Positions 45,701 through 53,752 of a DNA stretch of 64,000 nucleotides are shown here, in pieces. Origin of the DNA: Pseudomonas sp. Ant30-3 (lineage in GTDB: Bacteria > Pseudomonadota > Gammaproteobacteria > Pseudomonadales > Pseudomonadaceae); the NCBI RefSeq assembly GCF_000690905.1, contig NZ_JMCL01000019.1, positions 1 to 64,000 on the forward strand, in the 5' to 3' direction. A program made the position numbers and the translations under genes. Position 1 is the first letter of the stretch, and each line of letters opens with the position of its first letter. The notes below the pieces were generated by a model that worked only from the letters and a program-made list of their open reading frames with translations, ran no database searches and had not been told where the DNA came from.

Positions 45701-47704
45701 ACCCGCCTGACCAATGGCGTCGGTGATGTTTACCAATACACCTACGACAAGGCCGGGCGCCTGATATCCGAGCGTGACTTCGCCGGCACCCTCACCCGCT
45801 ACAGCTACAACGCCGCCGGTTGGCTCACGGAAAAACTCTGCGCCGACGGCGCCCGCGTGCTCTATCACTACGACACCGCCAGTGCGCGGCTGCTGACAAT
45901 CGATCACCAGCAGACCAATGGCGAACCCGGCGAACAGACCGTGTTCAGCTACAACACCGTCGGACACTTGATCGGCGTCAGCAATCCCGATACCTCCATT
46001 GAGTACCAACGCGACGCCGTAGGTCGCCTGCTCAGCGAGCGCATCAACGGACGCCTGATCGAGCATCGCTTTGACCCCGACAGCGGCTTGCCCATTGGCC
46101 AACACGCTGGCGCCATCGAAGAGCAAGCCAATGCCCAGGAAGCCTTTGCCGCGTTGCCCGCCGTGCATTGGCAACACGACCGCAACGGTAACCTGGCGCA
46201 ACTGCTGATCGGCGAACGTGCACCTTTGCAAATCAGCCGCGACGCCCTGGGCCGTGAAGTCCTGCGCAACAGCGCGGCCGGCTTCCATCTGCAACAACAG
46301 TACAACCGGGTCGGTTTGCTGACCGAGCAGCGAGCAGGAGGACAAGCGACCTCTTTTGTCGAGCGCCACTACCGCTACGACAAAGCCTTCAAACCCATCC
46401 AGATCAACGACAACCGCTGGGGCCAGAGCCAATATCGCTACAACGCCAACCAACAACTGATCGCCGCCCACCTTGGCCAGGCCGAACCGCAGCAATGGAG
46501 CTACGACAACGCTCTCAACCTGATCAGCGAAGCCAGCGTCCTCCACGCCAAAGGCATGGGCGTTCGGGCCGAGCAAAAGGGCGGACGCGTGGTGCGTTCC
46601 GGAGCCAACACTTATCGCTATGACCCCTGCGGCCGGCTGATCGAAAAAATCGTCCTGCGCCACGGCTTCCGCCCTCAGCGCTGGCAATACCGCTGGAACA
46701 GCGACAACCGCCTCACGGACCTCTACACCCCCAACGACGAACACTGGCGCTACCGCTACGACGCCTTCGGCCGGCGCACCCGCAAGTTCAACGTCAGCCG
46801 CAGCAACGCCCCCAGCAACGTCTACGCCCACAGCGAAAAACACATTGTCGGCGAGGAATACCTGTGGAACGGCGAGCAACTACTCGAAGCCGCCCCGCTC
46901 TACGCGGATGGCACTGTCGCGTTCGAACACGCCACCCGCTGGACATACGCCCCGGGCGGCATCACGCCGTTAGCGCAACAACAGGGTGAAAGACTCTGGT
47001 ACATCGTCACCGACCACCTCGGCACCCCGCGCGAATTGCTCGACGAAAGCGGCCAACTGGTCTGGAGCAACAGCCCCAACGTGTGGGGCCAGGCGCGGCT
47101 ATGGAAAGCGGCGAATGACGAATTCGCCAGCAGCAATGTGGTACCCATCAACAAAACCACCTGCCCGCTTCGATTCCCCGGCCAGTACTACGACGAAGAA
47201 AGCGGACTGCACTACAATCGGCATCGGTACTATGATCCGGATACAGCGCAGTACCTGAGCCCGGATCCGCTGGGGCTGGGCGGAGGGGTCAGGCCTCAGG
47301 GGTATGTGGATAATCCGTTGAGTTGGGTTGATCCGCTGGGGTTGGCCAGTTGTGAGGGACTGAGACCCGAACCTGGCTATGAAAGAGGCAAAACACATGG
47401 AATCAATTGGCAAGAATCAGATGCGATAAAACGAGCACAGGAAACAGGGAATCCTCAAGGTAAATGGGGAAACAAAAATGATTTAACCTACGCTGGACAA
47501 CAAGCAGCAAAGTTGCCGGCTGGGCCAAACGGCACGAAAGGCTCGTTTTTTGATATCCCAATAAATCCTGACCATAAATCGGTAATCTATAATCCTGATG
47601 GCTCTAAAAGTGCTCCCGATATGATTAGAATCAGGAACAATGGCAATGGCTCATTTCACGGCTTCCCCATAAACTCAAGATCTGCCGGCCCAATTTTTAA
47701 CTAA
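42785..47704 (+). CDS. rhs: PAAR-like/RHS polymorphic toxin (type VI effector)
   Basis: A 1639-residue effector. In order: a charged N-terminus; a PAAR-like domain (about residues 80-190, SDVKVRGTKAYRQGD...HHNVKVNGLPLARHDSACLINCNPAG) that caps VgrG; a coiled coil (about 215-240); alanine-rich, partly hydrophobic segments (about 260-440); the RHS shell starting GEPVDVATGDYLQIW (about 460) with many YD repeats; and the RHS core end YYDPDTAQYLSPDPLGLGGG with a DPLGL cleavage-type motif ending near residue 1520. The last 119 residues, in lower-GC DNA, are a variable toxin tip I cannot assign. Its immunity gene follows. Confidence 0.93.
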   Translation: MTDKLTISGNVNDAMAEKRWTDEHRLSELQQLKAEVDAHRASATQVTAAATLPIDTVAVPAATGGTAHHAAHDSTEWKAVCSLPDFCLVGGVVTAFDSFATLDKPLLAASDVKVRGTKAYRQGDMFSQVQANAGAHVVAGTSLGTGNVKLLEGHHNVKVNGLPLARHDSACLINCNPAGVGGTLGRIMTAIRQAVPVTSEASNPDAPPGERTSARLEELEAEREALKQRQLNIDDLDKYVDFDGLNKAADEGIAGIEQGGVLRSLGALSLVGDFIPGAADADAQVTRGLAGFVKDIGTGLGELAYTGIKHAAKNVQRHSPDGIRGHALDAQILAENMRLGNITPGTVGGGAWRGVKAVGSELVRPVTQAWNKGNYIEAVTRATAEILSLPAVPFKAGKMAEAAKAANALKSAGRSEVLAHAGDGVHVKPNGAPHGSAEDVKTGNASDSGKNCEPGKCGLAGEPVDVATGDYLQIWPVLDIPGSIPLKLSRLYRSRASFRGLFGYRWIDEWSQYLKLTRGGITFHCADGTTLDYDTPNDEVLAHNRRNGRYLLSGQRSGTLCLYDRKTGQTLSFADGLSDIRALSGIEDGNGNAIRFIYNTQQQLQRIVHSDGYQLQISLTAAGHLLDVTLIDGEQDPRRLLSCRYEQQSMLVECASHQFGTLYHAYNDHSHMTEWHDTAKTHFHIVYDVKGRVVQTHTDSGYYSDRFEYHDANRCTDYHDAEGGSSRFYYNEDFLVVCEVDALGNQWLTEWDEHTNKVSTTDPLGRTSTCRYSDFGEVLAQINPDGSRDTFDYNAHGLLSRYLAADGTTWQMDYDERGNLVALKDPYDRTTTYQRGDHGELLSQTWPEGTQTLYRYDARLRLCGIEQPDGRITHVQLDTLGRPLHRQDALGQITCYTYQREHAHPRGSLSRVTLADGTEQHWTYDSEYRLASFIDGEGHRTRYGYGAFDLLETLTYPGGQSLSLGYDKLTRLTRLTNGVGDVYQYTYDKAGRLISERDFAGTLTRYSYNAAGWLTEKLCADGARVLYHYDTASARLLTIDHQQTNGEPGEQTVFSYNTVGHLIGVSNPDTSIEYQRDAVGRLLSERINGRLIEHRFDPDSGLPIGQHAGAIEEQANAQEAFAALPAVHWQHDRNGNLAQLLIGERAPLQISRDALGREVLRNSAAGFHLQQQYNRVGLLTEQRAGGQATSFVERHYRYDKAFKPIQINDNRWGQSQYRYNANQQLIAAHLGQAEPQQWSYDNALNLISEASVLHAKGMGVRAEQKGGRVVRSGANTYRYDPCGRLIEKIVLRHGFRPQRWQYRWNSDNRLTDLYTPNDEHWRYRYDAFGRRTRKFNVSRSNAPSNVYAHSEKHIVGEEYLWNGEQLLEAAPLYADGTVAFEHATRWTYAPGGITPLAQQQGERLWYIVTDHLGTPRELLDESGQLVWSNSPNVWGQARLWKAANDEFASSNVVPINKTTCPLRFPGQYYDEESGLHYNRHRYYDPDTAQYLSPDPLGLGGGVRPQGYVDNPLSWVDPLGLASCEGLRPEPGYERGKTHGINWQESDAIKRAQETGNPQGKWGNKNDLTYAGQQAAKLPAGPNGTKGSFFDIPINPDHKSVIYNPDGSKSAPDMIRIRNNGNGSFHGFPINSRSAGPIFN
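46997..47316 (+). repeat. Direct repeat copy 1: RHS core 3' end
   Basis: About 320 bases of near-identical sequence shared with 48406-48725 (constant offset 1409). It covers the conserved RHS segment from WYIVTDHLGTP to the codon before the toxin junction. The identity is at the DNA level, not only protein, which allows tip exchange by homologous recombination. Confidence 0.92.
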
Positions 47705-47717
47705 GAGTAAAGCTGAT

Positions 47718-48209
47718 ATGTTTAAATTGGAAATTATCAGAGATACGCCTTTAGGAAAAAAAAATAATGAAGACACGTCTGTTTCAGAAGCGATCTTCTC
47801 TACTTATCTAGAGTATAAAACAGACATATTATTACATTGGAACGATTTGACTTTATGTCTAAGCAGAAGGGGCGACATTAGCGAAATCTACAGTGACGTT
47901 GTTGATGTATTGATTGAATTAGAGAAAAGGACTGAATCTTTCTTCATGGCATTTTTATCAAGCTCGTTTACCGCTTACTGGGATTTCAAAATCACTGACT
48001 CAGACTTAGTAATTGTGAGCGCCAAATGGATTGATGTTGTTTATCTAGACAAGGAAAAATCCAATATTAAAAAATCAACCATGACAATTTCAATATCTGA
48101 CTTCACGGAGCAATGGAATTCAATATTAAAAATAATAAAAAAAGATCTTGTTTTTTTGGGCTACAACGACAAACTTGATGGCTTTGGCTTTTTGAAAAAC
48201 TTGAACTAA
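47718..48209 (+). CDS. Probable immunity protein for the RHS toxin tip
   Basis: A 163-residue, cytoplasmic-looking acidic protein in strongly AT-rich DNA, starting 13 bases after the rhs stop. It has no signal peptide or membrane segment and no family I recognise. Position right after a toxin-tip end, matching base composition and small size are the usual marks of a cognate immunity gene. The pairing is inferred from position. Confidence 0.75.
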   Translation: MFKLEIIRDTPLGKKNNEDTSVSEAIFSTYLEYKTDILLHWNDLTLCLSRRGDISEIYSDVVDVLIELEKRTESFFMAFLSSSFTAYWDFKITDSDLVIVSAKWIDVVYLDKEKSNIKKSTMTISISDFTEQWNSILKIIKKDLVFLGYNDKLDGFGFLKNLN

Positions 48210-48405
48210 GTATAACGCGCATTTTTAATGAGCGATGAGTCATTTCCCACTTGCTCACTTTCCTTAACTGCCTCTTTGCCTAATAAAAAATATTTCATAA
48301 ACTATGCATAGTAAACACTGCGCCGATGACTTCGCCGTCTTCAGATACGTTACCCGTTTGATCTAAGACCCTGGGGCGGTATCACGCAAGCAATGCGACA
48401 ACCTT

Positions 48406-48725
48406 TGGTACATCGTCACCGACCACCTCGGCACCCCGCTCGAATTACTCGACGAAAGCGGCCAACTGGCCTGGAGCAACAGCCCCAACATATGGGGCCA
48501 GGCGAGGTTGTGGAAAGCGGCGAATGACGAATTCGCCAGCAGCAATGTGGTACCCATCAACAAAACCACCTGCCCGCTTCGATTCCCCGGCCAGTACTAC
48601 GACGAAGAAAGCGGACTGCACTACAATCGGCATCGGTACTATGATCCCGAGACGGCACAGTACCTGAGCCCGGATCCGCTGGGGCTGGGCGGAGGGGTCA
48701 GGCCTCAGGGGTATGTGGATAATCC
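48406..48725 (+). repeat. Direct repeat copy 2: RHS core 3' end
   Basis: Second copy of the 320-base RHS segment at 46997-47316. Weaker homology extends a little upstream to about 48369 with a small deletion. The copies diverge exactly where the toxin tips begin (NPLSWVDPLGL against NPNCWIDPSGL). Confidence 0.92.
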
Positions 48726-49143
48726 CAACTGCTGGATCGATCCAAGCGGATTGTCAGATGAAAATATTTTCATCCATTATACGAATCAGTCTGGGTTTGA
48801 AAACATTATGAAAACTGGTGTTCTGGAACCCAACACCAAAGGCAAAGTTTACATCTCAAATGTATTGATGTCACCGAAAGATGTTATGCGAGACATTCTT
48901 ATCAATGACCCCATGCACTCAGGAAAAGGAGACTACTCAATAATATTTAAAGCTGATGCCGCACAATTGAGCAATATTGTAAAAAGCTCGGAGCTCGAAT
49001 ACATCCACTCAGGGCGATTAAAGATAGGGGAAATACTGCATGCCGGAAAAAACCCCTATAGCGCTTTTTCCCATATTTCGTACGAACAGCGTCTAAAATT
49101 AACCCAAGAGCAAATCGACACTAGAGGTAAGAACTGTGGTTGA
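48508..49143 (+). CDS. Orphan RHS tip carrying an ADP-ribosyltransferase-like toxin
   Basis: A displaced RHS 3' end without PAAR or shell. The open frame runs back to 48367 (after a TAA) but has no convincing start; TTG 48508 is only the first formal candidate. After the RHS core and the DPSGL junction, the tip starts ENIFIHYTNQSGFENIMKTGVLEPN. This fits the HYD1-type ADP-ribosyltransferase toxin signature (HYT...GF..I...G), followed by SGRLKIGEILHAG. It is probably silent unless it recombines into the full rhs gene through the 320-base repeat. Its immunity gene overlaps its stop. Confidence 0.75.
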   Translation: MWKAANDEFASSNVVPINKTTCPLRFPGQYYDEESGLHYNRHRYYDPETAQYLSPDPLGLGGGVRPQGYVDNPNCWIDPSGLSDENIFIHYTNQSGFENIMKTGVLEPNTKGKVYISNVLMSPKDVMRDILINDPMHSGKGDYSIIFKADAAQLSNIVKSSELEYIHSGRLKIGEILHAGKNPYSAFSHISYEQRLKLTQEQIDTRGKNCG

Positions 49144-49483
49144 TCAATCAGATCATGAGGAACGAGAACTACGCCTAAACCAAGGAGAAATCAGCGCTTT
49201 GAAGAAAGCAATAATGTATTTAAAGTTTTCTTGCGAGGATACCGAGTCTTTGCTTTACGCTGGAAGCCCTTTTATCAACAGCGCGCTAACAAAACTCCTT
49301 GATGTAGACGATTTAGGGGCCCAAGCCCGAGAATTCTACAAAAAACACCATGAACCCAATGAGTTATTTGCCTTATCAAAGATAGAAAAACTAGAGAAAG
49401 AAACGGGCAAACCGATTGACACAGTAACGAAACAGGAGGCCTTTAAAGAGTGCATATTCCCATTCCCTACAAGTGAAAAATAG
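49136..49483 (+). CDS. Probable immunity protein for the orphan toxin tip
   Basis: A 115-residue acidic, helical-looking protein starting with GTG at 49136 and overlapping the toxin stop by eight bases. It is AT-rich like its toxin. No family recognised; no signal peptide or membrane helix. Retention of an intact immunity gene beside a truncated toxin is common in RHS loci, because it protects against siblings still carrying that tip. Confidence 0.7.
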   Translation: MVDQSDHEERELRLNQGEISALKKAIMYLKFSCEDTESLLYAGSPFINSALTKLLDVDDLGAQAREFYKKHHEPNELFALSKIEKLEKETGKPIDTVTKQEAFKECIFPFPTSEK

Positions 49484-49495
49484 GAGACGAATAGT

Positions 49496-49672
49496 GCCGC
49501 CTTCGGTCGGCGCCCCCGCAGTTCAACGTGAACCGCAGCAACACCCGCCATAACGTCTACGCCCACAGCGAAACATCTTCTGCGAGGATTACCTGTGCAA
49601 CGCCGAACAACTGCTCGAAGCAGTCCCCATCTACGCGGACGGCACCTTCGTTTCGAATGCGCCAACGGCTCA
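49496..49672 (+). pseudogene. Decayed third RHS fragment
   Basis: About 175 bases are clearly related to the intact rhs gene around 46760-46930 (GCCTTCGGTCGGCGC, AACGTCTACGCCCACAGCGAAA, CTGCTCGAAGCAGTCCCC, CTACGCGGACGGCACC) but contain frame-breaking changes and end abruptly. It is the 5' side of another displaced RHS end whose toxin part is gone. Confidence 0.8.
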
Positions 49673-49891
49673 TATGCTAGGGGCGTCAAGAGCCTGTCTT
49701 AGGGCTATAAATAATGTTTTCAAGCTCGGAGGTCTGAAGCTGGAGGGTATCACTCACTAAATGACCGAATCAGGCGTTGAGCAATTAGTTTGTTCGCCTC
49801 ACATGTCTCGCCGTATGAGACCGGTGTGCCCCCGTCTAGATCGCTGGTAGGATCCTTCACTCATTCCTACCCGCTGCCCCCTATAAAAATC
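49673..49891. other. Right border of the accessory locus
   Basis: About 220 bases between the decayed RHS fragment and the deacetylase-like gene. No repeat matching the left border, attachment site or gene can be seen. Base composition returns to normal from about 49860. Confidence 0.45.
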
Positions 49892-50812
49892 ATGCCATTG
49901 CCGCTGATCTACCACGAAGACTACAGCCCCGAGTTCCCGGCCGATCACCGCTTCCCCATGGACAAGTTTCGCTTGCTGCGCGATCACCTGGTGGACAGCG
50001 GCCTGACCTGCGACGCCGACCTGCTGCGTCCGCAGCTGTGCCCGCCAGAGATTCTCGCCCTTGCTCATGACCCTGCGTATATCGAACGCTATATGAGCGG
50101 CGAGTTGTCTCGCGAAGACCAGCGGCGTCTCGGCCTGCCCTGGAGCGAAGCGCTGGCGCGGCGAACGGTGCGGGCGGTCGGCGGTTCGCTGCTGGCAGCG
50201 GAGCAAGCGCTGGAACATGGCCTGGCCTGTCATTTGGCCGGCGGCACGCATCATGCGCATTACGATCATCCGGCAGGTTTTTGCATCTTCAATGATCTGG
50301 CGGTGATCAGCCATTTCCTGCTGGAGAGCGGCCGAGTAAATCGGGTGCTGATCTTCGATTGCGATGTGCATCAGGGCGACGGCACGGCGAGAATCCTGCA
50401 CAACACGCCGGAAGCGGTCACCGTTTCCCTGCACTGCGAAAAGAATTTTCCTGCACGCAAGGCCAACAGTGACTGGGACATTCCCTTGCCGATGGGAATG
50501 GGTGATGCCGATTATCTGAAGGTCGTCGACGATGCGCTCAATTATTTATTGCCGCTCTATCAGCCGGACCTGGTGTTGTACGACGCCGGTGTCGACGTGC
50601 ATAAGGATGACGCGCTCGGTTACCTGAATCTGACCGACGAAGGTGTGGCAGCGCGTGATGAAAGCGTGATGCGCCATTGTCTTGGTCGGGATATTCCACT
50701 GGTCGGGGTGATTGGTGGCGGTTACAGCAAGGACCGCAAAGCGCTGGCGCGGCGGCATGGCATCCTTCATCACAGCGCGCAAAGGGTGTGGAATTCATCA
50801 GGTTGTCACTGA
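49892..50812 (+). CDS. Histone-deacetylase-like amidohydrolase
   Basis: This 306-residue zinc hydrolase of the arginase/deacetylase superfamily has GGTHHAHYDHPAGFCIFNDLAV (catalytic histidine pair, about residues 127-148), FDCDVHQGDGTA (zinc ligands Asp and His, about 165-176), YDAGVDVHKDD (third ligand Asp) and GGGYS. In bacteria such proteins deacetylate small molecules or protein lysines. This short form, common in pseudomonads, has no known substrate. The ATG at 49892 gives the family N-terminus MPLPLIYHEDYSPEFP; the ribosome site is weak. Confidence 0.88.
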   Translation: MPLPLIYHEDYSPEFPADHRFPMDKFRLLRDHLVDSGLTCDADLLRPQLCPPEILALAHDPAYIERYMSGELSREDQRRLGLPWSEALARRTVRAVGGSLLAAEQALEHGLACHLAGGTHHAHYDHPAGFCIFNDLAVISHFLLESGRVNRVLIFDCDVHQGDGTARILHNTPEAVTVSLHCEKNFPARKANSDWDIPLPMGMGDADYLKVVDDALNYLLPLYQPDLVLYDAGVDVHKDDALGYLNLTDEGVAARDESVMRHCLGRDIPLVGVIGGGYSKDRKALARRHGILHHSAQRVWNSSGCH

Positions 50813-50814
50813 GC

Positions 50815-50859
50815 TGTGGATTGTTTATGCACAATCGCTGTGGAACTGCCTGTGGATAA
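50815..50859. promoter_or_regulatory. Cluster of DnaA-box-like sequences
   Basis: Three TGTGGA-starting 9-mers occur in 45 bases: TGTGGATTG (50815), TGTGGAACT (50839) and TGTGGATAA (50851, an exact inverse of the DnaA box TTATCCACA). No dnaA, dnaN or gyrB is near, so this is not the replication origin. Confidence 0.3.
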
Positions 50860-51012
50860 CCTGAGTGGAAAGGTCTGCAGGCCGTGCGAGGTATAGGCTG
50901 CAGAGCTGTGGTTGTTTTTTAACCACCTCTGAAACCAACATCGATCAAATGTGTGAGCGGACGTGGGCTGCTAGAATGCGCGGCTTAATTCTGTCAGACC
51001 CAAGCCCCTAAC

Positions 51013-52254
51013 ATGACTCAGCCCTCGACCTCCATCCCCCCTCACGTCGCCATCATCGGCGGCGGCCCCGCCGGCCTGATGGCCGCTGAAGTGTTGAGCC
51101 AGGCCGGGATCAAGGTCGACCTGTACGACGGCATGCCTTCGGTCGGGCGCAAATTTCTGCTCGCCGGCGTCGGCGGCATGAACATCACTCACTCCGAAGC
51201 CTACCCGGCATTTCTCTCGCGCTATGCCGAACGCGCACCGCAGATTGCCCCGCTGCTTCGTTCATTCGGCGCCGACGCACTGTGCCAATGGATTCATGAG
51301 CTGGGTATCGAGACCTTTGTCGGCAGTTCCGGCCGGGTATTTCCCACTGACATGAAAGCAGCGCCGCTATTACGTGCCTGGCTCAAACGCCTGCGCGACA
51401 ACGGCGTAGTTATCCACACCCGGCACCGTTGGCTGGGCTGGAATTCAGAGGGCAAACTTGAGGTATCCAGCCGGGAAGGTCAGAAAACCCTGTCGCCAGA
51501 TGCAACGTTGCTGGCCCTCGGTGGCGGCAGCTGGTCGCGCCTCGGTTCCGACGGTGCGTGGATGCTGGCATTGGAGAACCAGGGCGTAGGACTGGCGCCG
51601 CTGCAACCGAGTAATTGTGGCTTCGAGGTGCAGGTATGGAGCGAACTGATGGTCAGCAAATTCGCCGGCGCCCCGCTAAAAAATATCGCGATCGGGCTCA
51701 ATGACGACATTCCTCGGCTTGGGGAATGCGTGATCACGGCGACCGGGATTGAAGGCAGCTTGATCTACGCCCTGTCGGCACCGATTCGTGAAGCCATCAA
51801 CGTGCATGGCAGCGCGACAATCCATATTGATCTGCTGCCCGGCCGGCCTGTGGATAAAATTCAAGCAGCTCTGAGCAAACCGCGCGGCTCGCGCTCCGTG
51901 TCAAAACACCTGCACAGTCAGTTGGGAATTGATGGCGTGAAAGCCGCCTTGCTGCGTGAACTGACCCCGGCATCCAGCTTCGCCGATCCGGCGTTGCTGG
52001 CCCGGGCGATCAAGGCACTGCCCCTGACGTTAGTGAAAGCTCGCCCGCTGGATGAAGCCATCAGCAGCGCCGGCGGTGTGTTGTTCGAGTCGATGGATGA
52101 GCGTTTGATGCTCAAGCAACTGCCCGGCGTGTTCTGCGCAGGGGAAATGCTGGATTGGGAAGCGCCGACCGGTGGCTATCTGCTGACCGCGTGTTTCGCC
52201 AGTGGGCGGGCGGCGGGGATGGGGATGGTGGAGTGGATGCAGAGCAAAGGCTGA
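51013..52254 (+). CDS. FAD-dependent oxidoreductase (HI0933/BaiN-like, TIGR03862 type)
   Basis: This 413-residue flavoprotein has a Rossmann FAD motif AIIGGGPAGLMAAEVLSQAG (residues 13-32), GRKFLLAGVGGMNITHSE (about 57-74), ALGGGSWSRLGSDG and a C-terminal FAD-contact segment FCAGEMLDWEAPTGGYLLTACFASGRAAG. It belongs to the uncharacterised HI0933-like family, in which some members reduce steroid or flavin-linked substrates. The true substrate is unknown. It is transcribed alone; REP elements follow. Confidence 0.87.
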   Translation: MTQPSTSIPPHVAIIGGGPAGLMAAEVLSQAGIKVDLYDGMPSVGRKFLLAGVGGMNITHSEAYPAFLSRYAERAPQIAPLLRSFGADALCQWIHELGIETFVGSSGRVFPTDMKAAPLLRAWLKRLRDNGVVIHTRHRWLGWNSEGKLEVSSREGQKTLSPDATLLALGGGSWSRLGSDGAWMLALENQGVGLAPLQPSNCGFEVQVWSELMVSKFAGAPLKNIAIGLNDDIPRLGECVITATGIEGSLIYALSAPIREAINVHGSATIHIDLLPGRPVDKIQAALSKPRGSRSVSKHLHSQLGIDGVKAALLRELTPASSFADPALLARAIKALPLTLVKARPLDEAISSAGGVLFESMDERLMLKQLPGVFCAGEMLDWEAPTGGYLLTACFASGRAAGMGMVEWMQSKG

Positions 52255-52271
52255 AGCCCGAGGAACGCCCT

Positions 52272-52357
52272 TTCGCGAGCAGGCTCGCTCCCACATTCGA
52301 CCGAGTGCTTTCAGAAAAAGCGCGGTTAATGTGGGGGTGAGCTTGCCCCGGGCGGCG
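52272..52357. repeat. REP units between converging genes
   Basis: One good copy (TTTCGCGAGCAGGCTCGCTC at about 52271-52295) and one diverged facing copy (GTGGGGGTGAGCTTGCCCCG at about 52331-52350). Confidence 0.75.
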
Positions 52358-52393
52358 TTCTGACGATGGCGTCCTGACTGGCGCCGCCGCTAT

Positions 52394-53728
52394 TCAGGGC
52401 TTCTTCTTACGCGGGCCAGTATTAAACACCGGCACTTTGCGCACAGGCTTGATCGAAGGTTCCGGCGCCGAAGCGTCACCACTCTCCACCCACTTGCCCA
52501 GATTGCGCTTACCGCCACCCGAGGTTTTCGGCTTCTTGGGTTTCTTCGGCTTCTTCACCACCTGACCGCTGGCGTCGGTATCCGGCACCCGGTGCTCAGG
52601 CTCGAAGTCATGCTCCATCTGCCGGGGCAACGTCTGACGGGTCAGCGTCTCGATGGCTGACAGCAAATTCACTTCATCTGCGCACACCAGCGAAATGGCC
52701 TGCCCGGTCGCCCCCGCTCGGCCCGTACGGCCGATGCGGTGAATGTAGTCTTCCGCGACGATCGGCAGATCAAAGTTGACCACCAGTGGCAAATCTTCGA
52801 TATCCAGACCACGGGCCGCGACGTCGGTCGCCACCAGAATCTGCACTTCGCTGGCCTTGAAGCGGTCCAGCGCACGCTGACGGGTCGCCTGCGGTTTGTC
52901 ACCGTGGATGCCATCGGCGTTAACGCCCAGGCCCTGCAGTTTTTCCACCAGTGCGTCGACACCATTACGGGTCTTGGCGAAAACCAGCACCTGCTTCCAT
53001 TTGCCCTTGCGCAGCAGATGAATGAACAGCTCCGGCTTGCGCTTCTTGTCCACCACCACAACCCATTGCTTGACGGTGCTGGCGGCAACGTTGCGCGGGC
53101 TGACTTCGATGCTCAGCGGATCGTTGAGCATTTGCCCGGCCAGCAAACGGATGGCGTCGGAGAAGGTCGCGGAGAACAACAGCGTCTGACGCTGCTTCGG
53201 CAGCACGCGGTAAATGTTGCCCAACTCCTCGGAAAAACCCAGATCGAGCATGCGGTCGGCTTCGTCAAGAATCAGGGTTTGCAGCTGATTGAACTTGAGA
53301 GCCTTCTGGCGATACAGGTCGAGCAAACGACCCGGGGTCGCCACCAGCACGTCGACACCTTTACGCAGTTTCATCATCTGCGGGTTGATGCTGACGCCGC
53401 CGTACACGGCGTACGTGCTCAGCGGCAGGTTCTCGGCGTATTGGCGAACGGCTTCGTGAACCTGTTCCGCCAGTTCGCGGGTCGGCACCAGAATCAATGC
53501 GCGCACTGAGTTGGAGGCCACTGTCGGCCCTTCCATGGCCAGCAACTGCAAGAGCGGCAGGGCGAAACCGGCGGTCTTGCCGGTGCCGGTCTGGGCCGCG
53601 GCCATCAGGTCGCGACCGGCCAGCACCGCTGGAATGGCTTGCGCCTGAACCGGCGTCGGGGTCTGGTAGCCGAGCGTCTCGAGGGAGCGCAGCAAGGGTT
53701 CGATCAGGCCAAGGGTGGCGAAAGTCAT
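52394..53728 (-). CDS. rhlE: DEAD-box ATP-dependent RNA helicase RhlE
   Basis: This 444-residue helicase is involved in RNA remodelling, ribosome assembly and mRNA turnover. Motifs in order: Q motif GYQTPTPVQAQAIP (about residues 19-32), motif I AAQTGTGKT, PTRELAEQ, TPGRLLDL, DEADRMLD, SATF, then domain 2 with VATDVAARGLDIEDL and HRIGRTGRAG. The C-terminal tail is lysine-rich (KKPKKPKKPK) and disordered, as in Pseudomonas RhlE proteins. The ATG at 53728 fits the conserved MTFATLGL start; an upstream in-frame extension reads through a tandem repeat and is rejected. Confidence 0.93.
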   Translation of the reverse strand: MTFATLGLIEPLLRSLETLGYQTPTPVQAQAIPAVLAGRDLMAAAQTGTGKTAGFALPLLQLLAMEGPTVASNSVRALILVPTRELAEQVHEAVRQYAENLPLSTYAVYGGVSINPQMMKLRKGVDVLVATPGRLLDLYRQKALKFNQLQTLILDEADRMLDLGFSEELGNIYRVLPKQRQTLLFSATFSDAIRLLAGQMLNDPLSIEVSPRNVAASTVKQWVVVVDKKRKPELFIHLLRKGKWKQVLVFAKTRNGVDALVEKLQGLGVNADGIHGDKPQATRQRALDRFKASEVQILVATDVAARGLDIEDLPLVVNFDLPIVAEDYIHRIGRTGRAGATGQAISLVCADEVNLLSAIETLTRQTLPRQMEHDFEPEHRVPDTDASGQVVKKPKKPKKPKTSGGGKRNLGKWVESGDASAPEPSIKPVRKVPVFNTGPRKKKP

Positions 53729-53752
53729 GGGTTTACCGTAGGAAAATTCAGC

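Noticed and set aside
49673..49790. Insertion-sequence remnant at the right edge of the RHS locus
   Set aside because: No terminal inverted repeats, target duplications or transposase-like frame could be found.
50815..50859. Replication origin
   Set aside because: Only one exact DnaA box, no AT-rich unwinding region and no dnaA, dnaN, gyrB, rpmH or parAB genes nearby.
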